Shown: positions 1 through 5,732 of the stretch, piece by piece
How positions within the stretch are numbered: the stretch's first letter is position 1
Layout: each line of letters starts with the position of its first letter
DNA from: Candidatus Helarchaeota archaeon
Lineage (GTDB): Archaea; Asgardarchaeota; Lokiarchaeia; Helarchaeales; HEL-GB-A
DNA length: 6,424 bases
Reading direction: 5' to 3'
Assembly: GCA_013375455.1 (NCBI GenBank)
Contig: JABXJT010000148.1
Span: 1 to 6,424, forward strand
Notes under the pieces: generated by a model
What the model was told of the DNA's origin: nothing
Seen by the model: only the letters and a program-made list of their open reading frames with translations
Databases searched by the model: none
Position numbers and translations under genes: made by a program

Positions 1-1118
1 TGAAGGCTTCCACGCTCGAATGGCGAGAAATGAAAAAATATTATGCAAGTGCCAAGGATTATCGGGATGCTTACGTAGAGCAAGGCTTAATAATGGCAAA
101 ATATTTTCCTCTTTTATTAATTGCGGTAACTATCACCATTGGGTTTGCTCACTCGATCCTGTTAAACATGCAAGGGTTGATGGGCATAGGGGAGATCATC
201 GCATTTGTCGGGTTATTAACGCAATTAAGATTTCCAACCTTTATATCAATTTTTGTATTCGCCATGGTTCGTCTTGCAATCTCGGGTGCGGAGCGCTTGC
301 TAGAAATCATGAAAACAGAAACCAAAATTGATCAGAATATTAAAGGAATTTCAATGAAGATTAAAGGTGATATTAAATTTGATAACGTATCGTTTACCTA
401 TCCTAACTCTGAAATTCAGGTTCTTCAAAATATTTCCTTCAAGATCAAGGCTGGCCAAACTGTAGCAATAGTTGGTACTACGGGATCTGGCAAAACAACG
501 CTTACCAAGTTACTATCTCGTTTGTACGACATTACTGAGGGGCGCATCCTTATTGATGGTGTTGATGTCCGGGAATACGCTTTGAAATCGTTAAGAAATC
601 AAATTTCCTATATTGAGCAGGATATCTTCCTATTCTCCAACTCGGTCTTTGAGAACATCTCCTTCGGTCGAACCAGCTCATTAGAAGAAGTGATTGGAGT
701 TGCCAAGCAAGCACAAGCCCACAAGTTCATTTCAACCATACCAAATGGTTATGACTCGGAAGTGGGAGAACGAGGTGTCCAATTAAGTGGGGGCGAACGC
801 CAACGAATAGCCATTGCACGGGCGTTTCTCACTGATCCGCCAATTCTGGTTCTTGATGACTCAACTTCTGCTATTGACTCACAGACCGAGGATCAAATTC
901 AACGGGCCATGAATACCATTCGCAAAAATCGTACCACTTTCCTAATTACTCATCGGTTAAGTCAAATTCGCTGGGCGGACCTCATCCTGGTGTTGAGACA
1001 CGGAGAGATCGTGGCAAAAGGTACCCACGAGGAACTCCTGGAAACTTCAGATGAATATCGGAAAATTTTCATTAAAAAATTTGATGTAGATGTAGCCCAG
1101 CTAAAGGAGGTCTGCTAA
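1..1118 (+). CDS. ABC exporter subunit A (permease-ATPase), 5' truncated by window edge, degenerate Walker B
   Basis: This is the C-terminal part of a fused permease-ATPase of the MsbA/MDR-type exporter family, in the inner membrane with its ATPase in the cytoplasm. The frame is open from codon 3-5, so the ATG at 30 is internal. The E at 27-29 aligns with E230 of the next protein, so about 220 residues (helices 1-4) lie upstream and the full length would be near 590. Visible, counted from the Met at 30: helices 5 and 6 (about 21-45 and 54-80), then the nucleotide-binding domain with Walker A GTTGSGKT (149-156), Q-loop Q197, signature LSGGE (252-256), Walker B ending in D276 and switch H308. 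The residue after D276 is D277, where active ATPases have Glu; this is typical of the degenerate half of heterodimeric exporters. The stop abuts the start of subunit B, which implies one operon. The substrate cannot be read from the sequence. Confidence 0.95.
   Translation, partial: KASTLEWREMKKYYASAKDYRDAYVEQGLIMAKYFPLLLIAVTITIGFAHSILLNMQGLMGIGEIIAFVGLLTQLRFPTFISIFVFAMVRLAISGAERLLEIMKTETKIDQNIKGISMKIKGDIKFDNVSFTYPNSEIQVLQNISFKIKAGQTVAIVGTTGSGKTTLTKLLSRLYDITEGRILIDGVDVREYALKSLRNQISYIEQDIFLFSNSVFENISFGRTSSLEEVIGVAKQAQAHKFISTIPNGYDSEVGERGVQLSGGERQRIAIARAFLTDPPILVLDDSTSAIDSQTEDQIQRAMNTIRKNRTTFLITHRLSQIRWADLILVLRHGEIVAKGTHEELLETSDEYRKIFIKKFDVDVAQLKEVC
1105..1111 (+). promoter_or_regulatory. Strong Shine-Dalgarno site for ABC subunit B
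   Basis: AGGAGGT lies inside the last codons of subunit A, 7 bases before the GTG at 1119. It is a near-full match to the anti-Shine-Dalgarno end of 16S rRNA. It supports the GTG as the true start and suggests translational coupling, since the TAA of subunit A (1116-1118) directly touches this GTG. Confidence 0.85.
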
Positions 1119-2924
1119 GTGGCGTGGTACGGTTTGGAAGCAGAGGAATACGACCGCGTTTATAAAGATCGCGAGCTTATTAGAAGAATAATTTCCTATT
1201 TCCGCCCACATTCCAAGGCAATGCTCGTGGTCATCGTATTCTTAACCTTATATTCTATATCAAATGCGTTTATTCCAATTCTATCACGAGATATTATTAA
1301 CGCTTTAGGACCCGCTGGCGATCCTGCCTTTTTAATCATCGTAATCGTTGTAATCTTTACCCTTAATGTTCTCGGATTCATTTTCAACTACTTTCGCCAA
1401 AAGTATGCGGCTCGGGCGATTGGAGATGTTGTCCTCGACTTAAGACGTGATGCGACGAACGCCGCTTTCAATCGAGACTTATCATTTTATGACCAGAATC
1501 CAACCGGCAAAATCGTGAGTCGCATAAATACGGATAGCAGGGACTTCGGTGATGGCGTAAATTTAACAACTCAATTCTTAGCCTCTCTTTTAGTCATTAT
1601 TTTCGTAACGGTCTACATGTATACAATAAATTTGACACTGTCGCTGATCTTTACCGCTACCATTCCCATTTTTTTCATAGTAGCAATCCTATACCGAAAA
1701 ATGGCCCGCCGCATGACCTTGACAGGGCAGAGAGCACTCGCAGGAGTTAATAGCTTCGTCCAAGAAAGCCTTTCAGGCATTCAAATAGCGAAAACCTTCT
1801 CCCGAGAAGGGAAACTTTATGATCAGTTCAATATCATAAACAATCAATCCTATAAGGTTAATTTAAAGAGAGGATTCGTCATGAATTTTATTTTTCCTAC
1901 CCTGAATCTCGTGCAAGGCGTGGTTATCACATTATTGATATACTTTGGTGGTTTAGCCAGTCTTGCGGGACAACTGAGCGCCGGGGACCTTTTCTTGTTC
2001 ATACAAAGTCTTTGGCTTCTTTTCTTTCCACTGTTTCAAATTGCGGCTTTCTGGTCAATGCTTCAAGCTGCGTTAGCTGCCTCAGAACGGATTTTTGCCA
2101 TCATTGACACGCCTCCAGTTGTAACCCAAATCGATGACTTTAAACCCACTGAATTAACGGGCGAGATCGTCTTCAAGGATTTAACCTTCCAATACGATGA
2201 TGATACAAAAGTGCTTGAAAATTTCTCCCTATCAATACGCCCTGGGGAATCGGTCGCCTTTGTTGGACACACGGGGGCTGGGAAAAGCACGATTGCGAAA
2301 CTTCTAACTCGTTTTTATGAATTTCAAAAGGGTGATATTCTCATTGATGGTAAAAGCATTAGGGAATATGACCTACCTGCATATAGAAAATTGATTGGGT
2401 TCATCCCACAAACCCCGTTTCTCTGGGCTGATACTATTGAAAACAATATTAAGACTGAATCTGCCAAGACTGAAGAAGTAGTTTGGGCTCTCAATCAGGC
2501 AGGGGGTTCAGATTGGATCGATGATTTGGGGTCCACTGGATTAAAGACAAACGCAGGTGAGCGCGGAAATTTGTTATCAGTTGGCCAACGTCAACTGGTA
2601 GCACTTGCCCGAGTATTGCTCGAAAATCCAGCGATCTTTATTTTAGATGAAGCGACTGCTTCCGTCGATCCCTTCACAGAGACCCGGATCCAGGATGCTC
2701 TCGAAAAAGTGCTTCAAGGACGCACCTCGATCATCATTGCGCACCGTCTCTGGACCGTTCGGAAAGTTGACCGCATCATCGTCATCGATCACGGCGAAAT
2801 TGTTGAAGAAGGAAATCATGACGAATTAATGGCGAAGGGGGGCGTTTATGCCAATCTCTATAACACCTATTTTCGCCATCAATCGTTGGAATATATCGCC
2901 CGATCTAAAGATTTTAAAGCCTAA
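1119..2924 (+). CDS. ABC exporter subunit B (permease-ATPase), complete, 601 aa, LSVGQ signature
   Basis: Full-length fused ABC exporter half-transporter, close to the usual 570-620 residues. It starts with GTG behind a strong AGGAGGT. About six membrane helices are visible (roughly 34-56, 70-91, 150-169, 173-192, 255-277, 290-312), then the ATPase domain: Walker A GHTGAGKS (383-390), Q-loop Q431, signature LSVGQ (486-490), Walker B D510 followed by the catalytic E511, and switch H542. The second glycine of the canonical LSGGQ is Val488. In the head-to-tail ATPase dimer this signature faces the Walker A/B of subunit A, which has Asp for the catalytic Glu, so both deviations fall in the same composite site. 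The partner site (Walker A/B of B, LSGGE of A) looks competent. The pair is therefore most likely an obligate heterodimer exporting a lipid, drug or peptide; the substrate is unknown. Confidence 0.96.
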   Translation: MAWYGLEAEEYDRVYKDRELIRRIISYFRPHSKAMLVVIVFLTLYSISNAFIPILSRDIINALGPAGDPAFLIIVIVVIFTLNVLGFIFNYFRQKYAARAIGDVVLDLRRDATNAAFNRDLSFYDQNPTGKIVSRINTDSRDFGDGVNLTTQFLASLLVIIFVTVYMYTINLTLSLIFTATIPIFFIVAILYRKMARRMTLTGQRALAGVNSFVQESLSGIQIAKTFSREGKLYDQFNIINNQSYKVNLKRGFVMNFIFPTLNLVQGVVITLLIYFGGLASLAGQLSAGDLFLFIQSLWLLFFPLFQIAAFWSMLQAALAASERIFAIIDTPPVVTQIDDFKPTELTGEIVFKDLTFQYDDDTKVLENFSLSIRPGESVAFVGHTGAGKSTIAKLLTRFYEFQKGDILIDGKSIREYDLPAYRKLIGFIPQTPFLWADTIENNIKTESAKTEEVVWALNQAGGSDWIDDLGSTGLKTNAGERGNLLSVGQRQLVALARVLLENPAIFILDEATASVDPFTETRIQDALEKVLQGRTSIIIAHRLWTVRKVDRIIVIDHGEIVEEGNHDELMAKGGVYANLYNTYFRHQSLEYIARSKDFKA

Positions 2925-2935
2925 TTAAAATTTGA

Positions 2936-2943
2936 TTTATTAT
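2936..2943 (+). promoter_or_regulatory. Candidate TATA box for the oxidoreductase-DUF2099 unit
   Basis: TTTATTAT lies in the short AT-rich gap after the ABC operon (2925-2969). Its centre is about 30 bases before the GTG start at 2970, close to the usual archaeal TATA-to-start-site distance. No convincing Shine-Dalgarno site follows, only GGATG at 2954-2958. A leaderless or nearly leaderless transcript starting at the codon is therefore plausible. The same AT-rich stretch could also serve as the T-rich terminator of the ABC operon. This is pattern reading only. Confidence 0.35.
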
Positions 2944-2969
2944 TCATTAGAACGGATGTTCAGCAATTG

Positions 2970-4016
2970 GTGAAATTTGGAGTCCACCATGGCACTAACG
3001 TGCCTTATCTAAAGTTTAAGGTTCAGGACGTCGTAAAATCATCTGTATTAGCAGATGAACTTGGATATGATTCAATTTGGGTTCAGGACCATCTTAATTG
3101 GACGCCTCTAACCGCTAAAACTCAAATTTGGAGTGCCTTCATTCTCCTAGGTCATTTAGCGAATAAAATTAAAAATGCGACCATTGGAACGTGCGTCACG
3201 GATCCCCATAGACGTCACCCGGCACAAACTGCTTTAGACGCTTTGACATTACAGGACATGACGAATGGTCGGTTTATTCTTGGAATGGGCGCTGGTGAGG
3301 CTGCGAATTTATCCGATTTCGGCGTTCCGTGGAACAAGCCCGTTACTCGGTTGACTGAAGCCTGTAAAATAATTAAGGCGCTCTGGGATTCCAGTATTCG
3401 AAAAGCTGTAGATTTTGAAGGTGAATTTTTTCATTTAAAGAACGCGGGATTACAATTTAAAGTACCTGAACGACCCAAACTCTACATGGGTGCAAATAGC
3501 CCGAGGACAATTCGATTAACCGGTGAAATTGCAGATGGTTGGATGCCTAATAACATCAATCCAGAACTTTTTAAGCAGCAACAGAAGTTGCTGAAGGAAA
3601 GCGGAAGGGATTCTGAGATCGAAAAATGCGTGCACATATGGATTTCCGTTTCGAAAGATAATCCCGAACTCGCCAAACGAGCCACCAAAGCGGTAGCGAC
3701 AAACATGGTTGCCCGAGAGGAAATTCTCTCCATGCACGGAATAGAACTTCCAGAAGGCATAGGACTTAAAGCTCATTTCAACGAGCCCGTGAGAAAAATA
3801 ACCAAAAGCCAGAATGACACATTCTCCTATATTATGGAAAAAGTACCCGAAGAACTTATCACGAGCGTGGTAATAGCAGGTAAGCCTAACGAGGTAATTG
3901 ATCAAATAGACCAATTCGTAAAAGTCGGGGCAGAACATTTCATCTTTGAATTCACGGGCGAATATTATAAAGCGATGAAACTCTTTGCTGAAGAGGTCAT
4001 GCCCCATTTCAAATAA
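2970..4016 (+). CDS. F420-dependent luciferase-like (LLM class) oxidoreductase, Mer-like
   Basis: Member of the luciferase-like TIM-barrel family whose archaeal members transfer hydride to or from coenzyme F420; methylene-tetrahydromethanopterin reductase (Mer) is the best-known relative. With the GTG at 2970 the protein begins MKFGV, as Mer proteins do; the TTG at 2967 is the alternative (349 rather than 348 residues). Numbered from the TTG, visible family features are the strand and helix ending SIWVQDH (36-42), the VTDPHRRHPA segment (77-86), GRFILGMGAGEAAN (101-114) of the cofactor-binding loop, YMGA (173-176) and LTGEIADGWMPN (184-195). Length is slightly above Mer (about 320-330). The in-frame TAA at 2922 is the ABC stop, and no ATG lies between. 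The gene sits 18 bases before DUF2099, probably cotranscribed, which favours a one-carbon/F420 role. Family membership is secure. True Mer activity is not, since archaea often carry several LLM paralogues with unknown substrates. Confidence 0.93.
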   Translation: MKFGVHHGTNVPYLKFKVQDVVKSSVLADELGYDSIWVQDHLNWTPLTAKTQIWSAFILLGHLANKIKNATIGTCVTDPHRRHPAQTALDALTLQDMTNGRFILGMGAGEAANLSDFGVPWNKPVTRLTEACKIIKALWDSSIRKAVDFEGEFFHLKNAGLQFKVPERPKLYMGANSPRTIRLTGEIADGWMPNNINPELFKQQQKLLKESGRDSEIEKCVHIWISVSKDNPELAKRATKAVATNMVAREEILSMHGIELPEGIGLKAHFNEPVRKITKSQNDTFSYIMEKVPEELITSVVIAGKPNEVIDQIDQFVKVGAEHFIFEFTGEYYKAMKLFAEEVMPHFK

Positions 4017-4034
4017 AAATTTGAGTTGTGATGC

Positions 4035-4898
4035 ATGAGCAAAAAAGAAAAGAAAGAAGATAAGCACGTGTGGGAAATTGGAAAGGGGCGCGTGGTAATT
4101 AGTAATGGGAAGGTTATTTCCGTATCAGAACCCTTGGTTAAGTACTGCCCCATTCATGAGGCTTGGATAGGGTCAAAGACCCATTCAGTGAGAACAATTA
4201 CGAGGCATACACGATGGAAGATTAGAGATTTTGGTCTTTGCACGCCGGGTCGAATCATATATGCAAAAGTAAAAGGCATTGGTTATGGTTGCAGCGAGAC
4301 ATTCATGTCCGCAATGCAACATGACTTGGTGGATGCCGTCGTGGTTCCCTGTGATGGGGCTGGGACGGTCGTGACGACTACCCCTGAAGTTACCCAGGGT
4401 GTCGGCGGACCCATGAATGCGTTGGTCGAAACTTCTCCCATCCCTGAGCTGATTACAAGGCTTCGAAAAAAGGGCGCCTTCATTTTAGACCCTAGCTCCG
4501 CCCCAATTGATGTCCTGGGGGGCGTGAAACTCGCAATAGAAAAAGGCTTCAAGAGGATTGGGGCGATTGTTGCCGGCCCCGAGGCAGCTGTTATAGAATC
4601 CATTCGGAAATTGGAAAAAGAAAATGATATTCAAATTATTATATTTGTGGTCCATACCACGGGGGTTACCCTTGAAGATATGAAATATATTAAACAGGCT
4701 GATATGGCGCATGGCTGTGCATCGAAAGCGATGAGAGACTATTTCGATACAAGAGCCAAAAAGAAATTCGGATCTTTGATTCCAGCCTATGCCATCTCTG
4801 AAATTGGCTTGAAATTGCTAAACATTAGAGAAGAAGAATGCTTGAAAAAACCTACCTATATCGTAGTTGGAGACCGTCCACCGCCAGATTTAATCTAA
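4035..4898 (+). CDS. Methanogenesis marker protein 8 (DUF2099) family protein
   Basis: 287-residue soluble protein recognised as the DUF2099 / methanogenesis marker 8 family. No enzymatic function is established to my knowledge. A lysine-rich tail (1-11) precedes the family core. Characteristic stretches are EPLVKYCPIH (32-41), RIRDFGLCTPGR-like (KIRDFGLCTPGR, 62-73), VVPCDGAGTVV (103-113), TQGVGGP (120-126), TSPIPELI (133-140), the IDVLGGVKLAIEKGFKRIG segment (158-176) and VVHTTG (205-210). Cysteines at 38, 69, 86, 106, 228 and 269 could include metal or redox ligands; that is inference. The ATG at 4035 lies 18 bases after the oxidoreductase stop, with only a weak GTGAT just upstream, so it is probably read on the same transcript. 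The family was first defined as specific to methanogens, but methane- and alkane-oxidising archaea and some uncultured lineages may also have it. Its presence alone does not show methanogenesis. Confidence 0.86.
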   Translation: MSKKEKKEDKHVWEIGKGRVVISNGKVISVSEPLVKYCPIHEAWIGSKTHSVRTITRHTRWKIRDFGLCTPGRIIYAKVKGIGYGCSETFMSAMQHDLVDAVVVPCDGAGTVVTTTPEVTQGVGGPMNALVETSPIPELITRLRKKGAFILDPSSAPIDVLGGVKLAIEKGFKRIGAIVAGPEAAVIESIRKLEKENDIQIIIFVVHTTGVTLEDMKYIKQADMAHGCASKAMRDYFDTRAKKKFGSLIPAYAISEIGLKLLNIREEECLKKPTYIVVGDRPPPDLI

Positions 4899-5597
4899 TT
4901 CTAATTCTGACATGCACCGCGGACACTTTTTTCCCGCCGCGGCCACCCATTGCATGATGTGCTCGTGGTGAGCCACGGTGCCACAATACCTACAGCGCAC
5001 GAGATCAGGGGCATCGAAATCAATATCCTGATAGCAAATGATGCATTTCAACTGCCGCTTTTCTTGTTCATAGGGCATGACGATGAGATCTTTCTTTTCA
5101 GTATCTAATTTCCCGACGATGTAACCATCAAAAATTGCATCGTTGATGATTCGCTCGAGGAGATCCAGCGGAACATTGAGATCTCGCGCTAAATCTGCTA
5201 GATGTACCCGCGCGAATTCCTCCGTGTTGTCAATCAACCACTCAATGATCCGATCCCGGCAGTTTTGGAATAAGTTCGGATCTGCAGCCGCTTGAGTCTG
5301 TTCCAATTCAGTTACTGCAATTCCTATATTCATATCTATTAGAGGATCCTCGAGCAATCGCCCGGCGATTATGAGCGGCAATACATCAAGCGCCACCGAC
5401 CCCTTAGATTCCCGGATAATTTTCACTAATAACTCATAAGTTTCCCTATACTTTTCCATATCAACGTATTCTTGCGGGTAATTCAGGATTTCATTCAAGA
5501 CTTTTACGGCATCTTTGTACCGTCTGGCACTTAAGTAATTTCCTCCTTGTGCCACGATTTCATTCACTAATTCTCTCACTTCAAAATAATCTGACAT
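4890..5597 (-). CDS. Helical + winged-helix-like protein with C-terminal RING-type zinc finger; possible E3 ligase
   Basis: 235-residue cytoplasmic protein. Residues 1-120 look all-helical, with a TPR- or PCI-like stretch around 20-40 (ARRYKDAVKVLNEIL). Residues 124-173 resemble the winged helix ending a PCI domain (LADLARDLNVPLDLLERIIN, then a GYIVGKLD turn). The end is a cross-brace zinc finger: C185-x2-C188-x13-C202-x2-C205-x4-H210-x2-H213-x11-C225-x2-C228, a C4H2C2 variant of RING. Ile187, Trp217 and Pro226 sit where RING E3 ligases contact E2. The residue after the last Cys is Met rather than the Arg 'linchpin' of many active E3s. The start is firm: an in-frame TGA lies directly upstream, with GGAG 9 bases before the ATG. 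The gene overlaps the DUF2099 gene tail-to-tail by 9 bases. A non-ligase scaffold or an NSE1-like (winged helix + RING) role remains possible. No other ubiquitin-pathway gene is in view. Confidence 0.88.
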   Translation of the reverse strand: MSDYFEVRELVNEIVAQGGNYLSARRYKDAVKVLNEILNYPQEYVDMEKYRETYELLVKIIRESKGSVALDVLPLIIAGRLLEDPLIDMNIGIAVTELEQTQAAADPNLFQNCRDRIIEWLIDNTEEFARVHLADLARDLNVPLDLLERIINDAIFDGYIVGKLDTEKKDLIVMPYEQEKRQLKCIICYQDIDFDAPDLVRCRYCGTVAHHEHIMQWVAAAGKKCPRCMSELELD

Positions 5598-5606
5598 TCA
5601 GGCATT

Positions 5607-5610
5607 CTCC
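5607..5610 (-). promoter_or_regulatory. Shine-Dalgarno site of the RING gene
   Basis: GGAG on the minus strand lies 9 bases before the ATG at 5597. With the in-frame TGA immediately upstream of that ATG, it fixes the start. A second ATG at 5603-5605 is out of frame. Confidence 0.65.
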
Positions 5611-5659
5611 AGTTACTACGAACTCTCACTCAACACTTGCAAGAAATGATTTATGTGTT

Positions 5660-5673
5660 TTGAATTTATTCAA
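5660..5673. repeat. Perfect palindrome TTGAAT-TT-ATTCAA, candidate operator or bidirectional TATA element
   Basis: Two perfect 6-base arms with a 2-base spacer lie almost exactly midway between the divergent starts, 62 bases from one and 59 from the other. The core AATTTATT/AATAAATT could act as a TATA box in either direction, or the whole could bind a dimeric regulator. A 14-base AT-rich palindrome can also arise by chance in such sequence. Confidence 0.5.
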
Positions 5674-5718
5674 TACTATTTAGAATGAAAAATCGTAGAC
5701 TTAGAAGCAAACCAAACT

Positions 5719-5722
5719 GGAG
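5719..5722 (+). promoter_or_regulatory. Shine-Dalgarno site of the membrane protein gene
   Basis: GGAG lies 10 bases before the ATG at 5733. An in-frame TAG at 5727-5729 excludes any earlier start, so the site and the stop together define the beginning of the gene. Confidence 0.65.
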
Positions 5723-5732
5723 CGAGTAGCAA

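Larger units (their letters stand above)
5598..5732. promoter_or_regulatory. Divergent intergenic promoter region
   Basis: 135 bases separate the start codons of the RING gene (minus) and the membrane protein gene (plus), so promoters for both must lie here or overlap it. The middle (about 5645-5690) is strongly AT-rich, and each flank carries a GGAG ribosome-binding site. A shared AT-rich centre near 5667 would give leaders of roughly 40 bases on each side, consistent with both genes having a Shine-Dalgarno site. Transcription starts are inferred, not seen. Confidence 0.55.

Noticed and set aside
30..32. ATG at 30 as the true start of the first gene
   Set aside because: The frame is open upstream to the window edge. 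The protein would lack four of the six membrane helices, and alignment to subunit B shows about 220 residues are missing.
20..331. 103-codon plus-strand frame at the left edge
   Set aside because: It overlaps the ABC subunit A membrane domain in another frame and resembles no known protein. The ABC frame carries clear motifs.
2063..2290. 75-codon minus-strand frame inside ABC subunit B
   Set aside because: It is antisense to the conserved region leading into Walker A, with no ribosome-binding site or domain.
2970..4016. Naming the oxidoreductase mer outright
   Set aside because: The family match is clear, but archaea often carry several LLM paralogues. Sequence motifs alone do not establish methylene-tetrahydromethanopterin as substrate.
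4031..4033. ATG at 4031 as start of the DUF2099 gene
   Set aside because: It is 4 bases from the ATG at 4035 and out of frame with the conserved protein.
3516..4067. 183-codon open frame on the minus strand with a hydrophobic, signal-like start
   Set aside because: It lies antisense over the well-supported oxidoreductase, is rich in Phe from reverse-strand AAA/GAA codons, and shows no domain.
4283..4603. 106-codon minus-strand frame across the DUF2099 gene
   Set aside because: It is a shadow of a conserved gene. Its Pro/Ser/Thr-rich content follows from reading Gly/Ala codons backwards.
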